From: JAAYZB01 sp035379945
GTDB taxonomy: Bacteria > Bacillota_I > Bacilli_A > Izemoplasmatales > Hujiaoplasmataceae
Direction: 5' to 3'
NCBI GenBank assembly: GCA_035379945.1
Contig: DAOSWG010000018.1
Location: forward strand, 1 to 20,107
DNA: 20,107 nucleotides
The position numbers were made by a program, and so were the translations under genes. Below, in pieces: positions 6,359 to 14,480 of the stretch (its first letter is position 1; every line of letters starts with the position of its first letter). The notes beneath the pieces were generated by a model, which was given only the letters and a program-made list of their open reading frames with translations, had not been told where the DNA came from and did not search any database.

Positions 6359-6387
6359 TTTTAATATCAAATGTTTTGAATTTCAAA
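6359..6387. promoter_or_regulatory. Tandem FabT-type operator palindromes
   Basis: On the minus strand TTTGAAATTCAAA (6387-6375) is a perfect TTTGA-N3-TCAAA palindrome. TTTGATATTAAAA (6371-6359) is a second copy with one arm mismatch, 16 bp further on. They lie just downstream of the -10 box, around the expected transcript start, so binding would block the promoter. Confidence 0.6.
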
Positions 6388-6390
6388 CAG

Positions 6391-6419
6391 AGTATACCAT
6401 GATATCTTTTTTATTGCAA
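6391..6419 (-). promoter_or_regulatory. Promoter of the degV-fabT operon
   Basis: Reading leftward: TTGCAA (6419-6414), 17-nt spacer, TATACT (6396-6391). It follows directly after the nif3 terminator. Confidence 0.75.
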
Positions 6420-6421
6420 GT

Positions 6422-6446
6422 AAAAAGGCTGATTTTCACAGCCTTA
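6422..6446 (-). terminator. Terminator of the glyS-nif3 operon
   Basis: Minus strand: AAGGCTG (6445-6439), 7-nt loop, CAGCCTTTTTA (6437 leftward). The 5' arm begins in the nif3 stop codon. Confidence 0.8.
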
Positions 6447-7208
6447 TTTTTCCTGATAGGGATTGGTGTCAACAGTGGAGGCCGCAATATCCAAGTATGG
6501 GAATTCTTTCCTGATGTCGTCGATGATTGACGGAATAAATATTTTTTCAACGTTGTGTCCGACATCAATGATCGTATAACCCATCATGATGGCGTCGAGG
6601 GCATTGTGGTATGTAACGTCCCCGGTGATGTAGACGTCGCATCCGCGTTTTTTCGCTTGATGCATGTGCTGGCTTCCGGAACCGCCGGATATGCCGACAA
6701 TCTCCACCGTTTTGTTCATGTTACCGATTAGGCGCACATGCGTAACTTCAAGTTGTTTCTTGACATATGAAATGAATTCCGGCATCGGCATGGGATTGAT
6801 CCTGCCGTAACGTCCGATGCCTAATTCTTCATCCAAAAGTTTCGTGTCTCTTAGCCCGAGTCTTTCGGAAAGGCGGTCATTCATCCCTCCGTCTGCAACA
6901 TCGAAATTCGTGTGCATAGAATAGAGGGCGATATCCTTTTTCACGAGTTCCTGGATTATCCAGCCTTTCGGAGTCTCGAACTGAACCGAACTGATCGGTT
7001 GGAATATCAAAGGGTGATGCGATAAGATGAGATCCGCTTTGAGGTCAGTCGCTTCCCTGACAACATCCTTCGTGACATCAAGCGTCACAAGAATCTTCTT
7101 CACGGGCTTGTTCAAGGTACCAACCTGCAACCCGACATTGTCCCAGTCATATGCAAGATGACGGGGATACATGGTTTCTAAGTATTTGGTAACTTCGATT
7201 CTGTTCAC
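6444..7208 (-). CDS. Nif3-like dinuclear metal centre protein (YbgI/YqfO family), short form
   Basis: A 254-residue Nif3-family protein, a metal-binding toroidal hexamer of uncertain biochemical role. Metal-site motifs are visible: LILSHHPLIF (H64, H65), MHTNFDVADGG (H99, D103) and DVGHNVEKIF (H218, E221); TGDVTYHNALDA is another family signature. Many Bacillus members (about 370 aa) carry an inserted PII/CutA-like domain in the middle; here it is absent, giving the ~250-aa form. It starts with GTG at 7208, overlapping the trmK TGA as GTGA, with AAAGGA-type ribosome binding 7-8 nt upstream. trmK next to nif3 is the usual Bacillota arrangement. Confidence 0.92.
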   Translation of the reverse strand: MNRIEVTKYLETMYPRHLAYDWDNVGLQVGTLNKPVKKILVTLDVTKDVVREATDLKADLILSHHPLIFQPISSVQFETPKGWIIQELVKKDIALYSMHTNFDVADGGMNDRLSERLGLRDTKLLDEELGIGRYGRINPMPMPEFISYVKKQLEVTHVRLIGNMNKTVEIVGISGGSGSQHMHQAKKRGCDVYITGDVTYHNALDAIMMGYTIIDVGHNVEKIFIPSIIDDIRKEFPYLDIAASTVDTNPYQEK

Positions 7209-7861
7209 AATACCAGTCCTTTCAACAGGCCGATCCTTTCCCGGATCCTTTCTTTTTCTTGGATATCGTTGGCTCCCGCTGCGGCTTTGTCGAGTTTCGC
7301 AATGATTTTTCTTATGTATGCGACGAAAGCGGGATTTTTCTCCCTGATTATCATCGGGCCGAATTCTTTCTCAATCAGATCCAGTTCCATGACGCCTTTT
7401 TTGGCGGCAATCACCTGATAATGCTTGCCGCGATCCAAAAGAAATGTTTCGCCTGTAATCACGAAATGATTTTTCTCCAGCCAGTCACGGACGACAAATG
7501 CTTCGGAATTGGGAGACAAAACCAGCATTTTGACTTTTTCGAGATCGCCTTGTTCCAGGATCTCGGCCGTTAGTTTTCCGCCGATTCCGGAAATGGTGAC
7601 GAGATCGCCAGAATGGTTTAGAGATGTGAAGCCATCCGACAGAACGGTCTCGATTTTGTCTTTTAGGCCGCTTTGTTCGATGTTCTTTAAAGCAACGCTT
7701 AAGGGCGATGGCTTGTTGTCGACGGCGATGGCTTTGGCCACATATCCCTGCCTTACCGCTTCGATCGGCAGATAAGCATGGTCGGAGCCGATATCGATCA
7801 GGCAATCGAAGCCATGGCAGAAGGAAAGAACGGCGCCAAGCCTTGGGGACAATTGTGTCAT
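7205..7861 (-). CDS. trmK: tRNA (adenine(22)-N1)-methyltransferase TrmK
   Basis: SAM-dependent enzyme that methylates N1 of adenine 22 in the D-arm region of bacterial tRNAs. At 218 residues it has the usual family length. The N-terminal Rossmann domain shows motif I CLIDIGSDHAYLPI (about residues 20-33), motif II AIAVDNKP (45-51), LSDGF (75-79), the family signature SGIGG (91-95) and LVLSPNSE (113-120, where LVLQPN is more common). The C-terminal ~70 residues form a helical, probably coiled-coil region (IRKIIAKLDKAA...ERIRERIGLL), as in known TrmK proteins. Its ATG overlaps the rpoD stop (ATGA) and its own stop overlaps nif3, so the three genes are translationally coupled. Confidence 0.93.
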   Translation of the reverse strand: MTQLSPRLGAVLSFCHGFDCLIDIGSDHAYLPIEAVRQGYVAKAIAVDNKPSPLSVALKNIEQSGLKDKIETVLSDGFTSLNHSGDLVTISGIGGKLTAEILEQGDLEKVKMLVLSPNSEAFVVRDWLEKNHFVITGETFLLDRGKHYQVIAAKKGVMELDLIEKEFGPMIIREKNPAFVAYIRKIIAKLDKAAAGANDIQEKERIRERIGLLKGLVL

Positions 7862-9171
7862 TTGTTTCCGTTCGTAAAGTCTTTCAGTTTCTTGCTGCGG
7901 GAAGGATGGCGGAGTTTGCGAAGCGCTTTCGCTTCGATCTGCCGGATTCTTTCTCTGGTCACTCCGAATTCCTTGCCGACTTCTTCCAGGGTCCTGGTTC
8001 TGCCGTCAAGCAGGCCAAACCGCATTCTCAGGACTTTCTCCTCGCGGTCGGTCAGGGTTTCCAATACGGAATCGAGTTCCCGTTTCAACATTTCCTTGGA
8101 AGTATATTCGTAAGGAGTCAGGGTGTCGGGATCAGGAATGAAATCTCCCAAAGAAGAGTCTTCTTCCTCGCCGACCGGACTTTCGAGTGAAATCGGTTCC
8201 TGAGCGACTTTCTGGATGATCTGGACCTTGTCGACCGAAATATGCATTTCCGCCGCGACTTCTTCGGGTCGGGGTTCTCTTTTCAGTTTCTGAGTGAGCG
8301 TCCTTTGAGTTCTTACGAGCTTGTTGATGGTTTCGACCATGTGGACGGGGATCCTGATCGTTCGTGCCTGATCGGCGATCGCCCGGGTGATGGCTTGACG
8401 AATCCACCATGTGGCGTAGGTTGAAAACTTAAAACCCTTGGTGTGGTCGAATTTGTAAACGGCTTTCATCAGACCCATGTTGCCTTCCTGGATAAGATCT
8501 AGGAATTGCATGCCTCTTCCGACATAGCGTTTGGCGATCGAGACAACCAGACGGAGATTGGCTTCGACCAGTTTTTTTTCGCTGAATTCGCCGCGTTTGA
8601 AGAGTTCTTCATAATCGGCCATTTCTTCGCTCGAGATAGTCTCGCCGTTTTTCACGCGTTCCTCGTATGTTTCCTTGGCTTTGCGAGCCCGGCTGATCAG
8701 GGTTGCAAGTTCGTATTCTTCGTCGTTCGAGAGAAGTTCGACCCGGCCGATCTCTTTAAGATACATTCTGACAGGATCATCAACCTTGATCGATACATTA
8801 CTGTCGAATTGCTTTTCAAGCATCAATTCCTCTTCGATTTCTTTCGCATAATCAAAATCGATCAATTCCTCTTCGGGAATATCTTCATCGGAGAGTTCGT
8901 CCAAATCGACAAAATCGTCTTCTTCCGCATCTTCGTCTTCGGCTGGTTTCTCTTCCTGTTTTTCCTCATCTTCGTCGTCAATCAGTCCGTCGTCGATTTC
9001 GCCAAGATCGTTATCGTCATATAGGTCGATTCCTTCGGTTTCGAGATCGACTATGATATCTTCAAACAGTTTCGATCCCTCTTCGGCGTATTTCTTGACA
9101 TCATCGATGCCGATGGATCCTTCATCCTCGTGCTGTTTGACTAATTTTGCGACTATTTCTTTTTTATCCAT
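7858..9171 (-). CDS. rpoD: Primary RNA polymerase sigma factor RpoD/SigA
   Basis: The housekeeping sigma factor, 437 residues. A short region 1.1 (about 1-50) is followed by a very acidic linker (54-118, nearly all D/E). Region 1.2 starts at DPVRMYLKEIGRV (132-144). Region 2 (204-280) includes NLRLVVSIAKRYVGRGM, the core-binding DLIQEGNMGLMKAV and the -10 reading/melting segment FKFSTYATWWIRQAI. Region 3 is about 284-350. Region 4 (373-433) holds LTDREEKVLRMRFGL and the -35 reading helix VTRERIRQIEAKALRKL. The start ATG lies 19 nt inside the dnaG 3' end behind AAAGGA. dnaG-rpoD is the classical macromolecular synthesis arrangement. The promoters found in this window match its expected TTGACA/TATAAT specificity. 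Confidence 0.98.
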   Translation of the reverse strand: MDKKEIVAKLVKQHEDEGSIGIDDVKKYAEEGSKLFEDIIVDLETEGIDLYDDNDLGEIDDGLIDDEDEEKQEEKPAEDEDAEEDDFVDLDELSDEDIPEEELIDFDYAKEIEEELMLEKQFDSNVSIKVDDPVRMYLKEIGRVELLSNDEEYELATLISRARKAKETYEERVKNGETISSEEMADYEELFKRGEFSEKKLVEANLRLVVSIAKRYVGRGMQFLDLIQEGNMGLMKAVYKFDHTKGFKFSTYATWWIRQAITRAIADQARTIRIPVHMVETINKLVRTQRTLTQKLKREPRPEEVAAEMHISVDKVQIIQKVAQEPISLESPVGEEEDSSLGDFIPDPDTLTPYEYTSKEMLKRELDSVLETLTDREEKVLRMRFGLLDGRTRTLEEVGKEFGVTRERIRQIEAKALRKLRHPSRSKKLKDFTNGNK

Positions 9172-10952
9172 TTTTTATCCTTTCCCTGCGACCTTTTGAG
9201 TTCGGCGATTTGATTTACAAGTTCAATATAGCGTTCTTTCTTGTTTTCGTATGTGATCGAATTTTTCTCGTCCTCGAGTTCGGCCACCATTTCTTCGACT
9301 TTGCGATCTTTGATTGTCATGATGCAATCGGACAGTTCTTGTGACGAGTATTCGTACCCGGGGTCCAAAAGTTTACGATGAAACAACTCGTGGCGGCTTT
9401 CCGGAATCTGGGCGAACACTTCCGCGGTAATGTCGTCTTTATCCGAGGTGTCGGCAATATCAATAGCGCACCCGATGATCTCGACGTTGCCTTTTTCTTT
9501 AGCAAAGAGATCGGTTAGATTGTCGCGGATTTCCTTGCGGAAGACGGCGGATTTCAAATAGTAGTTGATCAGGATTTCCTCGGCTTTCACATAGCGATGC
9601 GTCACGGTCGAGAATTGGTTGTGGGTTTTCCTGGTGACTAGGCTCTTTTTGATTGCCTGCATCATCAGATATGATTCGTAGTCGGCTTTAATTGATGATT
9701 CGTCGACGCCGATCGTGGAAGCCATTTTTTTCAGATAGATGTCCGTGACCGTGATTGACGCTTTCTTCTGTAAGAAATCAAAAACTTTAAGTTTAAACGC
9801 TTCCGCTTCGGAAGCCTTGGAAAGATCATGTCCGTGGAGAAAGTGGAGATAGGCGAATTCGTAGATATCTATCTTATTCTTATCGATAAACTCGGCAAAA
9901 GCCTTGGCGGAATGCTTACGGACAAAATCGTCCGGATCGAGGCCTTCCGGTAATACGACAACGCTGATCTCGAATCTTTCATCCCTGAGGATGGTAATGG
10001 CTTTGCCGGTGGCGTTAAAGCCCGCCTCGTCGCCGTCGTAACAAATGACAACCTTATCCGTGTATTTTCGCAAAAGGGCCGCCTGTTGCATGGTCAACTG
10101 GGTTCCCATCGAAGCGACGGCATTCTTGACGCCGGCTTTGACGGAAGCGATGACATCCATGAAACCTTCGTAAAGAATCGCTTCGCCAGATTGTCTTATG
10201 AATGTCTGCGCCTTGTCGAGATTGTACAAGGTTTCCCCTTTTATGAAAATGTCGGTAAAGGGAGAGTTGACATATTTCGGTTCGTCTTCCTTTGCCTCAT
10301 AAAGCCGTCCGCTGAATCCCAGGACTTTTCCGTAGGCGTTTTTCAGGGGAAACACGACGCGGTCGCGGAAAAGGTCGTAATATTCACCGGTGTCTTTTTT
10401 CTTTATGAGACCGAGTTCGAGCATGTCCAATTCCGTATATTTTTCCTTGAGATGCTGGTAAAGCGCATCTGATTCCTTGGGGGCGTATCCGATCTCGAAA
10501 TACTGGACGGTATGAATGCCGATGCCGCGTTTGGAAAGATAAGCGAGCGGAACTTTGCCTTTTTCCGTGTTGGTGAGATACAACTGATAAAAGCGCATGG
10601 CTTCCTCGTTGATCTGGTACAAACGGTCACGGCTGACCGACGTTTCGATGTCGCCTTCCCATTTCATTTCGATATTGTATTTCTCACCCAGATATTTCAG
10701 GCTGTCGACATAGGAAATGTTCTTGTATTTCTGGATGAAAGTGATAGGATCGCCTTTGGCGCCACATCCGTAACAATGGAACCAGTTACGCTCGGGAGAC
10801 ACAAAAAAAGAAGGTGTCTTTTCGTTATGGAAAGGGCAAAGGCCTTTATGGTTCTTGCCGGCCGGTTGCAAGGCTACGTATTCGCCGACAACGTCGAGAA
10901 TGTCAGCCGCATCCTTGATCCTGTCAACGGTGTCCTGACTGATCCTTGCCAT
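9153..10952 (-). CDS. dnaG: DNA primase DnaG
   Basis: Synthesises RNA primers at the replication fork; 599 residues, normal for Bacillota. The N-terminal CHC2 zinc domain has C39, H42, C60 and C63 (GLCPFHNEKTPSFF...FHCYGCGAKGD). The catalytic core follows, with the TOPRIM motifs AILYEGFMDVIA (E262) and VVICYDGDEAG (D306, D308), and RDRVVFPL and GFSGR upstream. The C-terminal ~150 residues would be the DnaB-helicase-binding domain; they are less conserved and end in a charged helix. The start ATG follows AAGGTGAGG. It lies 33 nt after glyS and overlaps rpoD by 19 nt, in a different frame. Confidence 0.98.
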   Translation of the reverse strand: MARISQDTVDRIKDAADILDVVGEYVALQPAGKNHKGLCPFHNEKTPSFFVSPERNWFHCYGCGAKGDPITFIQKYKNISYVDSLKYLGEKYNIEMKWEGDIETSVSRDRLYQINEEAMRFYQLYLTNTEKGKVPLAYLSKRGIGIHTVQYFEIGYAPKESDALYQHLKEKYTELDMLELGLIKKKDTGEYYDLFRDRVVFPLKNAYGKVLGFSGRLYEAKEDEPKYVNSPFTDIFIKGETLYNLDKAQTFIRQSGEAILYEGFMDVIASVKAGVKNAVASMGTQLTMQQAALLRKYTDKVVICYDGDEAGFNATGKAITILRDERFEISVVVLPEGLDPDDFVRKHSAKAFAEFIDKNKIDIYEFAYLHFLHGHDLSKASEAEAFKLKVFDFLQKKASITVTDIYLKKMASTIGVDESSIKADYESYLMMQAIKKSLVTRKTHNQFSTVTHRYVKAEEILINYYLKSAVFRKEIRDNLTDLFAKEKGNVEIIGCAIDIADTSDKDDITAEVFAQIPESRHELFHRKLLDPGYEYSSQELSDCIMTIKDRKVEEMVAELEDEKNSITYENKKERYIELVNQIAELKRSQGKDKKWIKKK

Positions 10953-10985
10953 TTCCTCACCTTCTTTTTGGTTATTTTTTATGAA

Positions 10986-12359
10986 TCAGAATTGTTTTTT
11001 CAAATAATCCGACAATTCAGCGACGGCAATTACAACCTGACTCATGGAATCGCGGTCACGAATGGTGACGGTTCCTTCGCTTTCGGTCGTATCGTCGATT
11101 GTCACGGCATACGGAGTGCCGATGGCATCCTGGCGGCGATAACGGCGGCCGATATTGCCGGTGTCGTCATAGACGGCAGAAAAATCATTTATCAGCATGT
11201 TGAAGACTGCGTTTGATTTTTCCTGATGATATTTCTTGACGAGCGGCAGGACGGCAACCTGGTATGGAGCCAGATGCTTGTCGATTTTGAGCAGCGTCCT
11301 GGTCTCGCCGGTCGATTCTACGGTTTCTTCCGTCAGAGCGTCGTTCAGGATTGCGAGTAACAGCCTTTCGACTCCGAGCGACGGTTCGATGACATAGGGA
11401 AGATATTTCTCGTTAGTGTCGGGATCAAGATATTCCAGGTTTTCTCCGGAATTTTCCTGATGTCTTCCGAGATCGTAATCGGTACGGGAAGCGATGCCCC
11501 AGAGTTCGTCGAACCCCCAGGGGAATTGGTACAATATGTCGGTGGTGGCGTTGGAATAGAACGAAAGCTTTTCTTTCGGATGATCATGGAATCTGATATG
11601 TTCCGGATCAAGCCCCAAAGATAACAGGAATTTTTGGGCGAAATCCTTCCAGTAAGCGAACCATTCGAGTTCCGTATGCGGTTTGCAAAAGAATTCCAGT
11701 TCCATCTGTTCGAATTCCCTTGTACGGAAAACAAAGTTCCCCGGAGTAATTTCGTTACGGAAAGCCTTGCCGATCTGACCGATGCCAAATGGGATTTTCT
11801 TCCGCGATACCCTTAAGACATTTTTGAAATCAAGGAAGATTCCCTGAGCGGTTTCCGGACGCAGATATACTTGACTTTGCTCGTCCTCGATCACGCCCTG
11901 ATGGGTTTTGAACATCAGATTGAACTGTCTGATGTCGGTATAATTGAAAGCGCCGCAAACAGGGCACTTCACTTTGTTATCGTTGATATATCGGAGCATT
12001 TCGTCACGGCTCCAACCGTCGGCGTCCACTTTGCCCTTCGAATGGGCTTCGATCAGCTTATCGGCCCGATGTCTCGATTTGCATTCCTTGCAATCCATGA
12101 GCGGATCTTGGAAACTCTTGACGTGTCCGGATGCTATCCAGGCGTTTGTATGCAAAATGATCCCGGAATCGAGACCGACGTTGTATGGATTCCTGGCGAC
12201 GAATTTTTCCCACCAGGCTTTTTTGATGTTGTTTTTGAGTTCGACGCCTAGAGGGCCGTAGTCCCAGGAATTGGCGAGGCCGCCGTAGATTTCGGAGCCC
12301 TGGAAGATGAATCCGTATTGTTTGCAGTAGTTCACAAGTTGATCGAGTGTGTTGGCCAA
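10986..12359 (-). CDS. glyS: Glycyl-tRNA synthetase, alpha2 single-chain type
   Basis: Class II synthetase that charges tRNA-Gly; about 457 residues. It is the homodimeric type (as in Staphylococcus and Mollicutes), not the alpha2beta2 GlyQS of B. subtilis. Seen: FQGSEIYGGLANSWDYGPLG, a zinc-like Cys set (CKEC and CPVC), motif 2 around FRNEITPGNFVFRTREFEQ, motif 3 EPSLGVERLLLAIL, and the C-terminal anticodon-binding domain (LAPYQVAVLPL...RRYRRQDAIGTPYAVTIDD). The start is probably TTG at 12359: GGGAGG (12369-12374) touches the ATG at 12368 but is 9 nt from this TTG, and the resulting MANTLDQLV aligns with the MAKDMDTIV start of staphylococcal GlyRS. The frame also has an in-frame ATG at 12386 with no SD. 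It is the first gene of its operon; no T-box fits in the short leader. Confidence 0.95.
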   Translation of the reverse strand: MANTLDQLVNYCKQYGFIFQGSEIYGGLANSWDYGPLGVELKNNIKKAWWEKFVARNPYNVGLDSGIILHTNAWIASGHVKSFQDPLMDCKECKSRHRADKLIEAHSKGKVDADGWSRDEMLRYINDNKVKCPVCGAFNYTDIRQFNLMFKTHQGVIEDEQSQVYLRPETAQGIFLDFKNVLRVSRKKIPFGIGQIGKAFRNEITPGNFVFRTREFEQMELEFFCKPHTELEWFAYWKDFAQKFLLSLGLDPEHIRFHDHPKEKLSFYSNATTDILYQFPWGFDELWGIASRTDYDLGRHQENSGENLEYLDPDTNEKYLPYVIEPSLGVERLLLAILNDALTEETVESTGETRTLLKIDKHLAPYQVAVLPLVKKYHQEKSNAVFNMLINDFSAVYDDTGNIGRRYRRQDAIGTPYAVTIDDTTESEGTVTIRDRDSMSQVVIAVAELSDYLKKQF

Positions 12360-12400
12360 ATCAATCATCCTCCCAAAATGGCGCATATTACTTCAGTATA

Positions 12401-12428
12401 ATTATATTATTATTAACTGTATTGTCAA
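12401..12428 (-). promoter_or_regulatory. Consensus promoter of the glyS-dnaG-rpoD operon
   Basis: Reading leftward: TTGACA (12428-12423), 16-nt spacer, TATAAT (12406-12401). Both hexamers are perfect. The transcript should begin near 12394, leaving only ~35 nt of leader. Confidence 0.85.
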
Positions 12429-12445
12429 GTTGATATATGCAAATT

Positions 12446-12468
12446 GAAAACAAGGGACTCAGTATCCC
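12446..12468 (-). terminator. Possible weak terminator at the recO stop codon
   Basis: Minus strand GGGAT (12468-12464), loop containing the recO TGA, GTCCC (12458-12454), then TTGTTTTC. Only 5 bp with one G-T pair, so it is doubtful. Confidence 0.3.
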
Positions 12469-13178
12469 AGCAGTCCTTCTAGGACCTGGCGTGACTTTGT
12501 CCTCATGTTCAGGTGATATCGGTAATAGTCATCGAGAAGCCTTCTTAACCCGACTGCTGTGTCATAAGACAACAGAGGCGGTTCGGCTTCTTTGTTGATG
12601 TCGAAATAATAAAGACGCATCCATTCTCTTGCAAGTGTGAGAGGGTAACAGGATTCGCGGTAATGTTCCTGACAAAGCATTCCGCCGTCCGGCACGGAAA
12701 ATCCGGCCACTTCTTTGCTTTTGCAGACGACACATTCCCTGAATTCCGGTTGAATCCCCAAAAGATATAACAACTTGCTTTCAAACATATAGGCGTAAGG
12801 AATGTAGTTGTCGCTTTCTTCCATTTTAGGAAGCAATTTTTCCATGAATCCAAACAACTTTGCATGATCGATTTCGGCATCGGCCACATTCTGAAGGATT
12901 TCAAAAAGATGCAGGGCGTAGGTATATTTTTCCAGGTTGTCTTTGATGTGGGGATAACGTGCCTTTGTTTCGATGTTTTTGGCTGTCTTCAGTCCTTTTC
13001 CTTCGCTTTTCACGTTTAAAAGGTTTAATATTTCCGCTTGGGCCAGGAATGGGCTTGTGAACTTGTTGGCTCCGTGGACGAGATAGCTTTCACGGCCCGT
13101 CGGGGTATAGACGAAAATGATCTTGCTCGTCTCTTTGTAATCCATCCTTTTGAGAACGAATCCCGTCGTTTCGGTCAT
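12459..13178 (-). CDS. recO: DNA repair protein RecO
   Basis: Recombination mediator that with RecR (and RecF) helps load RecA on SSB-coated DNA. About 239 residues, the usual length. An N-terminal OB-fold (ETTGFVLKRMDYKETSKIIFVYT...GRESYLVHGANK) is followed by a helical domain with a zinc-finger-like segment, CVVCKSK...GGMLCQEHY, in which the last position is His rather than the more usual Cys. The ATG at 13178 is 6 nt from AAGGTG (13190-13185); the in-frame GTG at 13187 lies inside that site, so it is rejected as start. It begins 10 nt after era, in the common era-recO order. Confidence 0.93.
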   Translation of the reverse strand: MTETTGFVLKRMDYKETSKIIFVYTPTGRESYLVHGANKFTSPFLAQAEILNLLNVKSEGKGLKTAKNIETKARYPHIKDNLEKYTYALHLFEILQNVADAEIDHAKLFGFMEKLLPKMEESDNYIPYAYMFESKLLYLLGIQPEFRECVVCKSKEVAGFSVPDGGMLCQEHYRESCYPLTLAREWMRLYYFDINKEAEPPLLSYDTAVGLRRLLDDYYRYHLNMRTKSRQVLEGLLGY

Positions 13179-13188
13179 GTCTAACACC

Positions 13189-14082
13189 TTATTTCTTTTC
13201 TGGTTTGTATCCGTATGTTTTCAGATAATGGTCTCGGTTCCGCCAGTTTGGTTCGACTTTGCAGAAAAGGTCGAGATAGACGGAACGTCCCAGTAATTCT
13301 TCGATGTCCAATCTCGCATCGGTCCCGATCTTTTTGAGCCTGGCACCGTTTTTGCCGATCACGATCGCTTTTTGGGAATCGCGCTCGACAACGATTGTCG
13401 CATCGATTCTGGTCAGTTCTTTCTTGTGTTGCATCCTTTCGATATAGACCGCTACAGCATGAGGAACTTCTTCACGGGTATTGTCCAATATTTTTTCACG
13501 GATGAATTCCTGGATCAGGAATGTCTCCGGCCGGTCGGAAAGAGCGCCGTCCGGATAATATTTCGGGCCTTCCGGCAACATGTTTTTGATGTCTTTCATA
13601 AGCAAATCGACATATTGCCCGGTCAAAGCGGAAACCGCAAAGACCCCGGCAAAAGCACATTTGTCCTTATAGGGTTTGATAGCGGCCTCAAGGCGCTGAA
13701 AATCGGTGATCGTGTCAAGCTTGTTGATAATGAGAAAAACCGGCGTTTTGATGTTTTCCAGTTTGTCCATTATCTTGAGATTGCTTTCTTTTACATCATC
13801 GTAGGCGTTGACAAAAAAAAGCACCAGATCGACAGCCTTGATCGTGCTGATGGCCGATGATGTCATATATTCGCCCAGTTTGGTCTTGGCATTGTGAATT
13901 CCGGGCGTATCGAGAAAAACCAGTTGCGATTCACTATCGTTAAAGATACCGGCGAATACGTCTCTGGTCGTTTGCGGCTTGTCCGAGGTGATTGCGATCT
14001 TCTTTTTCAGGACTTGGTTCAAAAACGTCGATTTGCCGACGTTTGGTTCGCCGATTATGGCTATAAATCCGGATTTGAACAT
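13189..14082 (-). CDS. era: GTPase Era
   Basis: Essential GTPase that binds 16S rRNA near its 3' end and aids 30S assembly; 297 residues, typical. The GTPase domain shows G1 GEPNVGKS (11-18), G2 PQTTR (36-40), G3 DTPG (58-61), G4 NKLD (120-123) and G5 SAL (151-153). The C-terminal KH domain is seen at VIGKNGARLKKIG through VYLDLFCKVEPNWR. The ATG overlaps the cdd stop by one base (TGATG) and AAGGATC lies upstream. cdd-era-recO is the standard Bacillota order, sharing the phoH promoter. Confidence 0.98.
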   Translation of the reverse strand: MFKSGFIAIIGEPNVGKSTFLNQVLKKKIAITSDKPQTTRDVFAGIFNDSESQLVFLDTPGIHNAKTKLGEYMTSSAISTIKAVDLVLFFVNAYDDVKESNLKIMDKLENIKTPVFLIINKLDTITDFQRLEAAIKPYKDKCAFAGVFAVSALTGQYVDLLMKDIKNMLPEGPKYYPDGALSDRPETFLIQEFIREKILDNTREEVPHAVAVYIERMQHKKELTRIDATIVVERDSQKAIVIGKNGARLKKIGTDARLDIEELLGRSVYLDLFCKVEPNWRNRDHYLKTYGYKPEKK

Positions 14083-14474
14083 CAGAGATCCTTTTTTGAG
14101 AAACCGAATGGCAACAATTCGGAGTTTTTGATCGTTTTGGTTTCGTTCTTGTTGTTTACCAAAATGATATCGGCATCGTCTTCCATCAATTCACGCATGA
14201 CCTGGCGACAGGATCCGCAAGGGGACACGAAATAAGGATGGTCGGTGAAAATGACGATTTTTTTGATATCTTCTTTCTTGATTCCGTTGGAGTAAGCTGC
14301 GAAAAGAGCGCTTCTTTCGGCGCAGTTCGACAGACCGAAAGCGGCGTTTTCGATGTTGACGCCCTTGTAAGTATCGCCGTTTTTAAGCTCGAGAACCGCC
14401 GACACGGCGAATTTGGAATAGGGTGAATAGGAATTGACGATGTTTTCTTTCGCCATTTTGATTAGTTTGTCCAT
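14082..14474 (-). CDS. cdd: Cytidine deaminase
   Basis: Zinc enzyme of pyrimidine salvage that deaminates cytidine and deoxycytidine to uridine and deoxyuridine. The 130-residue length is that of the small tetrameric class. Substrate-binding GVNIENA (38-44) and the catalytic SNCAERSAL (C51, E53) and SPCGSCRQ (C86, C89) are intact. The start ATG follows AGAGG by about 9 nt and is 6 nt after ybeY. In B. subtilis a dgkA-type kinase gene lies between ybeY and cdd; here there is none. Confidence 0.97.
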   Translation of the reverse strand: MDKLIKMAKENIVNSYSPYSKFAVSAVLELKNGDTYKGVNIENAAFGLSNCAERSALFAAYSNGIKKEDIKKIVIFTDHPYFVSPCGSCRQVMRELMEDDADIILVNNKNETKTIKNSELLPFGFSKKDL

Positions 14475-14480
14475 TTTGCA

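Noticed and set aside
8506..9024. 172-codon open frame opposite rpoD, hydrophobic and Phe-rich
   Set aside because: It is the complement of the acidic sigma linker, where GAA/GAT codons read as TTC/ATC on the other strand; no ribosome site.
12369..12458. Possible T-box or other riboswitch upstream of glyS
   Set aside because: The promoter lies at 12401-12428, leaving about 35 nt of leader, too short for a T-box; no T-box sequence is seen.
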